Shown: piece by piece, positions 34,188 to 45,685 of the stretch
How the letters are laid out: each line of letters starts with the position of its first letter
Numbering within the stretch: the first letter of the stretch is position 1
Assembly (NCBI GenBank): GCA_024180945.1
Contig: JAKSGN010000043.1
Span: 2,046,001-2,110,000 of the forward strand
DNA from: Macrophomina tecta
Lineage: Eukaryota; Ascomycota; Dothideomycetes; Botryosphaeriales; Botryosphaeriaceae
Length of the DNA: 64,000 nt
Direction: 5' to 3'
Translations under genes and position numbers: made by a program
The notes under the pieces: generated by a model
What the model saw: the letters and a program-made list of their open reading frames with translations, nothing else
Databases searched by the model: none
What the model was told of the DNA's origin: nothing

Positions 34188-37100
34188 TCACACAACAATC
34201 AAATTCCCAATCCTCAACCCCTGACTCTCATACCACCACCTCCTCCTGATCCCGACTCCCACTGCTCTCTCAAACAACCTCACCGTCTCATCTCCACCGC
34301 CCAGCATGACCATCGGGATGGGATGCGGCCTCGCAATGCCTCCCGCGAGCTTCTGCTCTTCCTCAAGCAGCGGCTGGACAAACTCCCCGCCGTGCTCCTC
34401 ATGCTCTGCATACGAAACGATCACGACAAGCTTAAGCGAAGACTGCGAAGGCGCGTACGCCGGGATGTTGGCGAGCTTCTGCGAGAAGCTGCATCCGCCG
34501 CGTCGGAGGACGACGACCTGGTGCTCGCGCGGGATGTTTGTAGCCAACCGCGAGTCACAGTTCTCGTCGCCAACGAAGACTTTGGTCCATGGTAGGCTTT
34601 CGTCATCTTCGAAATTCCCTTCGTCGCTGTTAGGACTGGGAGGCGGTGGTGCCGCACCGGGTCCGGTGGACAACGCTGCCGACAGTTGTACGCGCCGCAC
34701 CTGGTGCTTTCTATTCTCGAGATCGCGGACTGGAGGATTTGGAGAAGGGTGCGTCAGTGAGTCGAATGGGAGAGTTTCGGTCAGCATATTTTGAATGTTC
34801 TGCAAGAGGGAGCTGATGAGGGATGGGTTCATCTTGTCCACTTCCAGAGATTCGGGAAGAGAAATGAGCGAGAGCGTGTCATTTCCTAATGCAGCTTCGA
34901 GGAAATCATCGAGTGAATCGGGCCGGTCAGAAGCAAGCTCGTCTAATGAGGCATCCTTGGTCGAAGTGGTAGATGGCGGAGGTTCCAGGGCATCGATGAA
35001 CAAATCCAGTGTTGTGAGATCACGAGTCCTTGTAAAGTATGGGTCGGCGGGGTTGAAGCTCGACACGACGTCTCGGGACATGAAAACCTTTTCGTCTCTG
35101 CCCAAAGCCACGTTGGAGACGGCATATATCCGGAAAAAATCATTAAGAGACTCCCCGCTGGACACCGCCCCCTCTGTTTCGCGAACCATTCCCAAGCGGA
35201 GCCCACTCATTGAATTGACTAGTATGCCGCCACTTATGCGCTGCAGAGCACCGGTGTTCAGCATCGTGTTGGGCAGGTTCGGAAAAGACAGATCAAAGGT
35301 CGCTCGCGCGACCATCTTGGAGCTAGTGCCGTTGTAAGGGATCAGCTCTGGGGGCAAGGTCCAAGGATAATACGTGAAATTAGAAGGTGATCTAACGTCA
35401 GACAAGGAGATGCTCGGATGATCTGCGTTGAATTCGACCAGTGGTGATTCTGTTGTGTGTCTATCCGGCATCAAGTGGAGCCTAGCCAAACTTGTTGCAT
35501 GGAAAACGTCGTCTCGAGCAGCTGTTGCTGAGATGCTGAACGGAATGTGAGCAGGAGGCCTTGGGCACACAGCGTCATTGACGTAGTCCGGCAGTTTTCT
35601 TTCTGTCTTGGCCCTAGAAGCAAGGAAGCTCTTGTTCTGGCGGAGCTGGTCCGGAATGATAAGCGGGTGGCCTTCGGTCGTGAACACCCAGGGGCCTTCT
35701 AGGTGATTCAACGGATGATCGAAGTCGAAAAGGAGGAAAAGGTACTTTGCAGTCTCTCCTAGGAAGAAGCTTTCCATGCGGTCACTCTGCTCGCCTGTTC
35801 GAACGTCCTGCAGGCCTGCCCAGCCGCATCTCGTCCAACATCTGCGTTTGATGTCTCTCAGCGTCATCTCGCCGACGTGAAGATACCATGGATCCTTGGT
35901 TGCACGATACAAGTACCAGCTTGACTCGATGAATTCCGGGCGGCCACCCCACCAGCGCAATCCCATCTCGATGCTCCCGGTTGCAGTGGACCATCTTTCG
36001 GGAAGAGCAGAATAGCGTGTCCATAAAGCGGTGTACAATAAATGGGTTTCTATCGCCTCATCCAGTTCTCCAGCCAGAGTGAGAAGTCCGGGATAATAAG
36101 CGCTGAGGCTGTCAATCCAGAAAGCTCGCATAGCGCCGGTATAGAGATCGACCTGGATATAGTGAGGATGCTGGTGCATGGGTCCTCGATAGATATGCCG
36201 TCTGATACCGGCGTACGCATCCTGCCAAGTGTGTAGGAAGGCCTCCGGAGAGTCTTCAAGCTCATCTTCTAGATCATAGGGGAGACCTGAGAGCAAGATA
36301 TGGGATTTCAGTGCGTACTCAAAGAAACTATCGATACCAGCACCAATCTGTTGCTATTAGGATCGCAAACGTGTCCAAAGAGGAGAACGACGACTTACCC
36401 CTGTATAAGGGCTGACCCATTGGCCTGTCTCAGCGTCGATTCCGGATCCTATCAGGCCGGTACTGCTGCGTCTGGACCAGATAGCCCAGAAGGCCTTTTT
36501 GGCAGCTTTCTCGAAGCGCATGTCCCCGGTCAACCTGCTCAAGGTGGAGAATTCCAGAACAAGACTCCCGGCACCCGCGCTGCACGTCTCCGTTATTTCA
36601 GGAGCCGCATTCGGGTTCTTCTGACATTGTCCATGTTCGGCATCGGTATTCAAAGGCGAATTGGCGTAAAATGGTATTCCCGTTCGAAGATTTACGCGCG
36701 GGTAAGGTATGCCAGTTGGAGTGTGGAAAGCCGGTAGAAGCCTCTTGCCCAGGTCATAGGCAAGACGCAGGAATTGCCCGTCGTAAATGAAACCCCCAGG
36801 CCACTGGATCCCTTGGCGACCATCCTCCGTTTTTATGACCTGCGGTGTATACCCCCGGATGGGCAACTCTCCGACAGCAAAAAGGTGAGCGCTAAGCAAG
36901 CCACCAAGACCGCGGATGACCGTCTCAAATAATTGAACTTTGCTATCCAAGTCGAACCCTCGCGCTCGTTTTCCCTGGCCAGCCGGACCGTCGGAGCCGT
37001 CGCCGTAGTACTCAACAAAAGACTGGATGCCGTTCTGAAAGTCCTCCAGCGGCTTCCGGCGGCCAAATTGGTCGGCTGGAGAGGAAGCCAAGATTGCGAG

Positions 37101-37482
37101 CGTGGACAGACTGTCGATCAGGGTCAAAGAGTAGTTGCCGAGCACGTCGTTTACTTCGATGTGAGCGGGGTTGGCACGGTCTCGGGTCAAGGACGAGCAA
37201 GTGAGTGGCCGCAGCTCATCCTCCGGGAAGGCATATTTCATGTAGTTATCGTAGCCGTGGTAGAATATCTCGATTGTTTCCCGTCTGTTCGTGAGTAAGT
37301 GAGAGTGATCTGGGCGGTGCCGGGAAGGCGATCTACTTCAGGCTTTCGATGGCTTCATCTGGCATGCAGTGCGCGAGCAGCGCGCCGCCCAGGAGCCACA
37401 GCAGAAGGCATCGCGTGAGGCCTACGGAGCGGCTGGATGGTGTAGGAGCGGCCCCGATCAGCGCTGGACAAGTCGACAGCAT
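34188..37482 (-). CDS. MNL1: EDEM/Mnl1-type GH47 alpha-1,2-mannosidase with PA domain (ERAD)
   Basis: Exons 37482-37337, 37284-36399 and 36347-34188 give 1063 residues. A signal peptide or anchor (TRCLLLWLLGGALLAHC) is followed by the EDEM opening RETIEIFYHGYDNYMKYAFPEDELRPLTC. GH47 blocks follow: LIDSLSTLAIL, AGSLVLEFSTLSRLTGD, SPYTGIGAGIDSFFEYALKSHILL, FIESSWYLYRATKDPWYLHVGE and ESFFLGETAKYLFLLFDFDHPLN. The long C-terminal part includes a protease-associated module (VVVLRRGGCSFSQKLANIPAY). These lumenal ER enzymes trim Man8 to Man7 on misfolded glycoproteins, producing the glycan read by Yos9, usually with a PDI partner. No HDEL/KDEL-type tail is present. The PA module makes it resemble mammalian EDEM3. 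It diverges from TIM50 across 340 bp. The longer frame upstream begins with TTG, so the ATG at 37482 is preferred. Confidence 0.92.
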
Positions 37483-37822
37483 TCCCTCAGGAGAGCTCCC
37501 AGTGACGGCATGGGAGAACAGAGCCGGTTGGAGAAACAGCAAGAATCTCCAAGCTCAGGCCGGGACGAAGGGAGGGGCAGCGCGGAGACTGCGTGAGAAA
37601 GGACAGCTGGAGCTTGCATGAATGAGCTCACCAGGCCGTGGCAGCGGCAGGACCTGGGTGCGCGAGTCAGGCGCCAAGGCCAGTGCGCGGAAATTCTGGC
37701 GATGGCGGGCGGCGGCATTCATCATCGCCGTCACCAGAGCATCCACATCTCTCCAGCCTCGCCAATTCGCCTCTGCATCGCTCGCGCGCGCCTCTCTTCC
37801 CACCCCTCCAGCGCCCCCGGCC
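37483..37822. promoter_or_regulatory. Short divergent promoter between MNL1 and TIM50
   Basis: Only 340 bp separate the two head-to-head starts, so the two genes probably share control elements. No specific site was assigned. Confidence 0.55.
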
Positions 37823-39575
37823 ATGCTCTCGCGCGCAGCCCTCCGTCTCGTCGCAGCCCGTCCGCTGCTGACGCCGCATGCCAGAGCGCCCGCAGCGCAA
37901 TATGTGCGGAGCTACGCGAAAGACATCAGGCATCGTGCCATCAGAAAGACAAATCCTTACGAATCGGGCCCCGGTGTAGTTTCGCGCTCAAAACAGTCTT
38001 CCTCGGCCGAGTCCTCGCAAGAGACTGGCGAATTCAACCCCGCCGCATCGCCAGACAAGAACACTGCTCCAGACTCGGCTCCAGGACCCGGTACGCCCGA
38101 GTCCGCACCAACGCAGGGCTCTAAGCCCTCCGACGTCTCCAGCTCTCAGCCTGAATTCGAAAGCCCGCAATCCCCCGAGGCCAACACCACTCCCGGTGAT
38201 GCGCCCCAGACGCAAAAGCCTCTACCGGACTTGAGGCATGGTATTCCCTCCACCTTTGCCGAGGAATTCCTGAAAGATAAGCCATCCTCAAAAGAGGATG
38301 CACCCAAGCCGAAACCGAACGTCACTGAAGACCCACAAGCGGAGACATCAGAGGGCGGTAGTGGGGATCGCGATGGTGGAGAGCTGCCCAAGTCCGCGTA
38401 CGAGACCTCCACGGACAGGAGACGAAACATGTACGCCAACATAACCATGGCCCTGGCGGGTGTCCTCGCCGTTACTGGCGGTCTCTTCTTGGGTCGCGAG
38501 TGGGAATCAGATGAGGAGGCCAGACAACACCATGATATTCCCGGGGGCTGGTCCCCTTCGGCTATCTATGGCCGTGCGAGGGCAAGGCTGTCGAAGTCGC
38601 TGGGCTACTATACGGAGCCCGCGTTTCCCAAACTTCTGCCTGAGGTTGACCCTGCCCCCCCGTTCACTCTCGTCCTGAGCTTGGAGGATCTGCTTGTGCA
38701 TAGCGAGTGGACGCGCGAGCATGGTTGGCGCTTTGCTAAGCGGCCGGGTGTTGACTACTTCCTGCGCTACCTCTGCCAATACTACGAGCTCGTCATCTTC
38801 ACTAGCTTGCCAATGGCTAACGCCGACCCGGTTATCAGAAAGTTGGATCCTTTCCATATCGTCATGTGGCCTCTCTTCAGAGAAGCGACGCGGTATGAGA
38901 AAGGCCAGTATATCAAGGTATGTTTCCGCATTTTCAATGAGTACTGATGAACAGAAATTTCTAACACGCTCTCAGGATTTGTCATACCTGAACCGCGACC
39001 TGAGCAAGACGATCATCATCGATACCAAGGCAGAGCACGTCAAAAACCAACCAGAGAACGCCATCATTCTTCCCCCATGGAAGGGTGAAAAGAATGACAA
39101 GGGCCTCGTTTCTCTGATCCCTTTCCTCGAGTACGTGGCAACGATGGGAATTACAGACGTGCGGACAGCCCTCAAGTCGTTTGAGGGTAAGGATATCGCC
39201 ACCGAATTTGCGATCCGCGAGAAGAAGGCTCGTGAGGCTTTCCACAAGCAATTGGAGGAGGAGAAGGCACGGAAGCCGAAGCGCAGTGGCATGAGCGCTC
39301 TGGCAGGAGCTTTGGGAATGAAGCCCACGACACCCCAAGGTGGCCTCATTGTCGGTGAAGAGAGTGCAGCCGAAGGATTCGCCAAGGGCAAGATGCTGTC
39401 GGATCAGATCCGCGAGCGCGGCATGAAGCAGTACGAGATGATGGAGAAAGAAATCCGCGAAAACGGCGAGAAGTGGCTCAAGGAGATGGCCGAGGAGGAG
39501 AAGAAGGCTCAGGAGGAGTTCTCCAAAAACATGAAGAGCGGCCTGTTCGGTTTCTTTGGCGGCAAGACCGAGTAG
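37823..39575 (+). CDS. TIM50: Mitochondrial import inner membrane translocase subunit Tim50
   Basis: Exons 37823-38917 and 38976-39575 give 564 residues. Features: an Arg/Ala presequence with [10 protein letters not shown]; a long Ser/Pro/Glu-rich matrix-side linker (about 45-195); one TM segment ([18 protein letters not shown], about 205-225); and an intermembrane-space FCP1/CTD-phosphatase-like domain ([71 protein letters not shown]). The catalytic DxDx motif is replaced by LSLED, as in other fungal Tim50s, so it is a receptor and not a phosphatase. It takes presequences from TOM and passes them to TIM23. The C-terminus is a Lys/Glu-rich helix ending in Gly/Phe. The ATG at 37823 begins the presequence; the open frame upstream is not expected to be used. 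Confidence 0.96.
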
Positions 39576-40693
39576 GCGATCAATGAGAACTTTGGGAATG
39601 GGAGGATGGCTCCGGCGAGTAGCCGTCGTAGAATTGCGGCACTGGGGGATGTTAGCCGGAAATGACTGGGCACTTTCCACTCTTCTTATCTTGCATCATA
39701 TAGCGGTGTTTCTTACTGGGTCCTTCTCAGGATGCGTCCCAAGGTTTATAACCTGACGACTGTGGACGGGGGCAAACATTACGCTGACGGCGACAGAACT
39801 TCTTTGTAAACCATGTATTATTTACTTGGGAAAAGCCCAAAAGCAAAAACAAACTCGCACGACATCCTTGCGGCTGGCTAAATGTGCGCCACCGGCTTTG
39901 GTCATTGTAATTACAGGGCGGGACCTCAGAATACGGTGTATTGGCTTGCCATTGTGGCTTGAACCTATTAGAACTTTAGGCGTCGAAAAAGGTGCGCCCG
40001 CAAAAGATTAAGCTCACAAGGTGCTGACCAAGCATGTTTTCAACTTCATGGACGCGGACAGCAGCGTTGCATTCAAATATCAGCAAAAGCCGAGCTGATC
40101 ATCCACTCTTGGCGCTGGGGTGGCGCACATTTACATTTCCCGCGTAAGCGCTGGCTTAAGGCGGGTCTTGACAACTGGATCCAGCTATTCTTGACGCAGA
40201 CAGAGGATCGGAGGAAACGGGTTACTCAGGTCCGGCCACCTCCGACCTGCGCCGCTCGAACGGGCATAGACCAGCCCATCCATGCTGGGCTGCTGAGTCA
40301 TCTGAATGGAGGTGGCCGCTCACAGCGTCCTTTACGGTCTCCCTGGCACTGACTTTGGACGCCTGCGAGAACGAGTTGGGCGCTTTACTATGCTATACAG
40401 CCATTCAACCGTGCTCAAACTGGGGCGTAGATAACACCAAACTGCAGCGATGGAGCTCGGATAGTATTCTAGCATGTTTTTCTAGGGTTTGGCCAGCACT
40501 CTCGTGGGCCAGTTCCCGTGTGAAATTCCCTCTTGGTTTCCAGTGCCGGAGGGCGCCCTCGCCCCGGCCTACCGCAGTCGGCCTCGTCTTTACTTACTCA
40601 TTAGCGCGCCCAGGCTGACTTCCCCTCAAATCTTCCTCTCGAACGATACACTCCAACTCCGCCGCGTATCGCAGGTTTCGTAACATTACAGCC
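39576..40693. other. Intergenic, about 1.1 kb
   Basis: Downstream of TIM50 and upstream of the finger-TENA gene. No frame here carries a recognisable motif. Confidence 0.5.
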
Positions 40694-42394
40694 ATGGGAC
40701 GAGTAAGAGCCGCCTTCCATCACCCTCTACCTCCATATTGCAATGTCGCTGACCTCCTAGCATGCAAACCCTGATATTCGTCGTGCGTTCCAAGAGTATA
40801 CGGACGAGTCTACTCCGTCCAAAGTGCGTTTCGCCTCCTTCCTGTCCTCTTGCGACCTGCGCGTCGCTCAAAATCGCGTCGCGAGAGCTACACCGACGCG
40901 AAGCGTACCCAGCTAGCAGCAACTTCGTCATGCTGGATGAATCTTAGTCCACACTCTACCCACCATGACGCACCCCGAAGCTCCTTCTGTCCCAACCTGC
41001 CTCATGCCGTCGCATCCGCACTGCCTCGTTCGTGTGTTCTAACTTGATTTACAGTGCGCAAAGGTGCGATGTCTGCACTGCGGCTTCACGCGTGCGAAAA
41101 ACACCACTCGCCAGATTGAGCACTTGCAATCATGCCAGGCCTACCTCAATTCCCCCGACGCGACAATGCACCTCCAACAAGCCTCGAGCACCGGCAATAT
41201 CGATCCAAGCATGACACAGGAGGGCACGCCCACGCGCGCGATTTTGAACGGCACCCACCCCAATCCTAACCTTCAGGTCCACCGCCGTGGTCCGAACACA
41301 AATAAGCGTAGTCGTGAAGGCCAGCCCATTGCTCCGCATCCAGGCCCGCCGCCACCACAGCAGAGTCCTTCTCTCGTCGCACACCTGCTCAACCGCTTCC
41401 AAGGCGCCTTCACCGCCGCGACGCAGCAGCCTTTCCTGTCCCACGCTGGATGCGGTACTCTGTCTGCGCCTGCTCTCGCTCAATGGCTTGTGCAGGACGC
41501 GCACTACGCTCGTGGTTATATCCGGTTCATTGGCAACATGCTGGCGAAGCTGCGCCTGCCGGTCGTTCCTAATAGTCAGTTCCACCAGACGTACCGCGTC
41601 ATGGATCTCTTGATCAGCGCCCTCAACAACATCCGCCGTGAAATGACTTTCTTTGAGATTACCGCGACGAAGTTTGGCTTGCAGATGTCCGATGAACCGC
41701 CCAACCGCATCACTCGTGCGTACCTAGATCTATTCATGAGCAGCACGAGCAGTGGCGCAAGCTTGCTCGAGGGCATGGTCGTTCTGTGGGCGACCGAGCA
41801 TGTACGTCGAATATTCGGTCTCCGTAACACGGCCGCTGACCTGTTTCGTAGTGTTACCGCACAGCATGGAGCTATGCGTCCTCGTTCACGCCCACGCTCT
41901 CTACCCCTTCAAATGAGCCCCACATTGTAGCGCTGCACCAGCAGCTTATTCCCAACTGGACGTCTGCTCCTTTCTCCAAGTTTGTAGACGCGTGCCGCAG
42001 CCTGGTCGATGAGCTTGCCAACACAACCACATCCCCCAATGGAAAGGAAGAGATGATGAGGTGCGAGCAGCTGTTTGAGCATGTCTGTTGGCTCGAGGAG
42101 CGCTTCTGGCCTGACGTAGATGGGATGGGCGAGGAGGACGAGAGTGCGCGCCTTGCAACCCATGGCACTCATCACTCTGCCAGCGCTGCGGCGCATACAC
42201 ACCCTACGCACACCATGACTGGCGCCGGTATGGGAAGTAGCTCTACGCCGGGTATTGGTATGAGCGGCGGCATGAGTTCTGGTATGGGGGGCGGCATGGC
42301 AGGCATGGAAACGCCCTCGAGGGAGTCGGGTGGCTCCTTTTCTGGCGCTCTGAACGGTATCGCTGAAGTAGCGAACGGCACACCTGGTTCGTGA
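40694..42394 (+). CDS. Zinc-finger (BED-like) and TENA/THI-4 fusion protein
   Basis: Exons 40694-40702, 40761-40823, 41055-41801 and 41852-42394 give 453 residues; the first coding exon is only 9 nt (Met-Gly-Arg). The N-terminal 60 residues hold HANPDIRRAFQEY and then a C-x2-C...H-x4-C module (CLHCGFTRAKNTTRQIEHLQSC) resembling a BED-type DNA-binding finger. After a Pro/Asn-rich linker comes an all-helical TENA/THI-4 domain (about 120-340: FTAATQQPFLSHAGCGTLSAPALAQWLVQDAHYARGYIRFIGNML, then LEGMVVLWATEHCYRTAWSYASSF and FEHVCWLEERFW). TENA proteins hydrolyse thiamine breakdown products or are of unknown role. The Met/Gly/Ser-rich C-terminal tail is low-complexity. The fusion suggests a regulator that may sense a thiamine-related ligand, but this is inference. 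Confidence 0.83.
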
Positions 42395-43320
42395 GCCGGG
42401 CGACCGAAGAGGAGGGTTGGAAAGTGTAGCCTGGTGAAGAAGGCAAACAAAAAGGCATTGGGACATGGGGTTATGGCTGATGTAATAGGTGTTATGGTGC
42501 ATTGTCTTGTCAAGGTTCAAGCATGATTTGGGGGCGGCTTTCTCACTTTCCACCTTACAGGGTTTCTCTTCCTACCATGGTTTGATCTGCATTTCTCTAG
42601 CTTCCGAATGTTGTCGGCATAGTTTTGGTAGTGCGCTTTTCGGACTGTCAGATCCTATCCCTTGCTGAAGCATGGCATTTTATGCAGGTTCCTGCATGGA
42701 GAGTTTGTTAATATGATCTGCGCTGCACATTTCCGTCTCAGTTTTCAAACAGACCGCTGTTCACTTGCCCTTTCGTACCAAGCTTACTCAAGCTCTCTGC
42801 CCATCAATCTCGCAAAGTGGCAATTGTCTTCCTCATTCCACCGACGCCAGCGGACCGTTTTGATACGAGATGGCGAGCCTTACCGGCCAAACGCCATCTT
42901 TGGGCTTCTGCGGAATCTCAGCGTAAAAATCTACGTTCCTCTAGGGTGAAAACCATGATACTCGCCACGAGCTTCAGCAAAGTATAGCCAGCTCATCATC
43001 ACCTATCGCTGCAGGAAAGTCGAAGCAGATGTCAGCACGACTGATCTGACTTCCCCTGGGTTATTGGGCAGGCGAGCCCGCGAGTCGGGCGTCGAGCGGT
43101 TCCTGACAAGAGCTTCGAAGGGTATACATCGGCACATTTTTCAAAAAAAAAAAAAAAATAAAATTTTTTTTTGACTTCTCGACCGTTTTCCATTGCTCAG
43201 TCGACTGAATCGGTCGATGCACGCCGTTGGGCGGCTCGCCTTCTCGTTCAATTTCCGGATCACGAACTGCATCTGGCTTTTCTTCCTTCTCGGCGCGGTT
43301 CATTTCTCGCAACACGACTG

Positions 43321-43337
43321 GAGAGAGAGAGAGAGAG
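43321..43337. repeat. (GA)n microsatellite
   Basis: A pure GA dinucleotide run, part of the low-complexity set upstream of the GPI-anchored gene. Confidence 0.8.
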
Positions 43338-43678
43338 CAAGCAACACGAGGTGTCGGCATCTGCGCATCCGAGTACAAATAGGCGACACCGATCCTGCAC
43401 GCCCCGAAGAAATGCAATTCTCGAGGTCGCACGAATCCTTTAACCGCGTTACACCGCCTGTCAGTAATGCCCCACGGAACTGGCATCGCACCGCAGGCCG
43501 CCCGTTCGGCAGACGCATGCAGAGAGAGAGCCCGTGCCGGGGATGATCCCCTCTCGCGTGCGCGCTGCCGATTATGATGTCGGCAGCGTGATCAACGGGG
43601 CCGTCTGACACCTGCGCGCTCGCCGCCGAGAGTTGGAGCAGCCCTATCAGCTTCAGACGCCGTCCGCACCGAGCGCTC

Positions 43679-43712
43679 TTTTTTTTTTTTTTTCTTCTCT
43701 CTCTCTCTCTTC
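43679..43712. repeat. Pyrimidine tract: T run followed by (CT)n
   Basis: About 15 T followed by CT repeats. Such tracts occur in fungal promoters and can exclude nucleosomes; here that is inference. Confidence 0.7.
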
Positions 43713-45685
43713 CGTCACGCCTTGTGAGATCAGCGCTGTCCACCCTCCGTTAACGCTGGTCACGGTAAGTTTCAAATGTGTGTGTATGTGCGAAAAAAGC
43801 TCCGAACACCAAAACGCACTATAACTTTAGCTCCGTTCTTGTCTCCGTTTCGTTTGACGGCGGATTGCGCGCGTAAACAAAAGAGCGAGATGGTAGTGAG
43901 AATAGGGGCTGAGAGGGCGTTTTCTCTCCTGGCGCCTTCACTTCCCTTATTTTCTTTTCCTGTGCCTCTTTGCGGAATCTCGCTTTCGCAGAGGACTGGC
44001 GGTCAAGGGAACTACAAAGAATCTCGCCCAAGGCAGCAAATACGTTTTACGCCACAATCTCCGCTCCAGCCGGAGGTTATATAGTTAAGTTATTTTGTAT
44101 ACGTTGCGTTCGTATCTGGGGCCGGGTGTTTGAATCATCAAGCTTCGGCGCCTCTGACAACGAGGCAAAGCGAAGGGAAAAGGCCAAAGAGCGTGTGCGC
44201 GCATGGACGACCTTCGAACTCTTTCGTCACCCATGCACTCTACCCAAGACAAGGGACCGTGGTTTCGCAGGAGCTCGGACGAGTCAGCGGCCACTGACGC
44301 TCTTCGGGGCCCCCCTAGCCCTGTGGAATAGAGTAAAGTTGATCAGCGAGCCCTGCGCAGGGCCGCTGCTCTTTCGCACTCAGGCTTTCCGTGCGGAGAC
44401 AAAACCAAGCAACGGTAAAGACGGCATCTACCTTATAGGGCAAGTGGCGGCCAAGCGATGTAATTGATGGGGATGAGGATGAGGAAGATGGCGATGCTCG
44501 CGTGCACACGCAGCTTCTTTCTCATCGACGCTGAGCGCACATCTCGGCAGCTGCTGCTCGCGCTGCCTCTCGCGTCTTGCTGCACCGCCTCTCCGGCCAA
44601 GGCTGCTACGCGACAAAAGTGGAGGGCAGAGAGCAGCGGGCGGCGGGTATTGGAATGTGGCACGGGAGTTCGGGTGCGGCAAGAGCGAGAGTCGGTGCTG
44701 CGGGCGTATGGGACAAGATGAGGTCCCGCCGGTTGATCTCCGACACGGGCGCGAGGCAGATGTGTGAGGATGACGAGCGAGGAAACGATGGGTTGGAGCA
44801 GGCGGAGGAGACAGCGGTCCGCATGAAGCGATGCACCACCGGTGAGAGGTCCGCATTGGCCGAGGGCGAGTCGTTGGCGGCTGGCACTGCTGGATAGGCG
44901 CCGGCGGCCTGCGTGGTGCCTGCCAAGCCGCGCCGGGCTGGAGAAACGGCCCTATGCGGCCTGGCGCCATGCGGGACTGGGGCGAGGCGCAGCGGACGCA
45001 GTCGTGAGGGCTGAGCTTGGCGGGCGGTTGATGTCACCCCTGCGCGTTCCTGCATGCGCCTCGAGTGGTGCTGCTGGTGCTGACTTCAGCCTCCGCGCGG
45101 TCCAGATGCAGGCGGGGCGACTGGCGATGGGGGGTGCAGGCGACATTGGTCCACGCCGCGGACGAAGGAGCAGGCGCTTCGCGGGCTGCGAGAGCTGGTC
45201 AGCAAGCCCCGCCATACAATCTCCGCTATGGCGCCGCGGCACCAGTGGTAAGATTGCCCGCCCGGCCACCGGGTCCATCCGGATCATCTCATTTCCCTCT
45301 CGTGGGCGACGCTTGCAGCCCGGCGCACGCAGCGCGATGGGGCCGCCGAAGGCTGGAGGAACAGCGCCGCACCAGGCACACCCAATTACCAGCAGGACCA
45401 CCCCTGCCGCCCATGGCTCGTATTGCCAGAGTCTAGCTTCCCGCAGGCGCACTTCTATTTTCTCCATGCCAGCATCCTTCCACGCCAGGCACCCTCTTAA
45501 GAACTGCCCTCCCTGCCCGCCAGCTCTCGCCAGCTCCAGCCGCTCCTTCGCAGACAACAGCTCAACACCCAGCACAGTCGATCCCTCGCTGTAGCCCGTC
45601 GCTCTTTACCAACTCAAACTACTCACTCTCTTTACTTCAAAACTACCAACGCTCCAACCACAACACTTCCTCCCCGACAGTCACC

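Larger units (their letters stand above)
42395..45685. other. Large intergenic region, 3.3 kb, upstream of the GPI-anchored protein gene
   Basis: No gene can be supported. It contains A/T homopolymer runs (about 43,141-43,172), a GA microsatellite (43,321-43,337) and a long pyrimidine tract (43,679-43,712). The segment 44,460-45,450 is very GC-rich and opens frames on all strands, which argues for composition artefact. The 90 bp before the ATG at 45686 are CT-rich, as in strongly expressed genes. It may hold a long regulatory region or a non-coding transcript. Confidence 0.5.

Noticed and set aside
30900..39575. A secondary-metabolite cluster around the aldehyde dehydrogenase, regulators and P450
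   Set aside because: No PKS, NRPS, terpene synthase or prenyltransferase is present, the P450 is 30 kb away, and the genes between are housekeeping.
44428..45594. Several long overlapping frames in the GC-rich segment upstream of the GPI gene
   Set aside because: Frames are open on both strands at once, are rich in Ala, Arg, Gly and Pro, and contain no motif; this is a composition effect.
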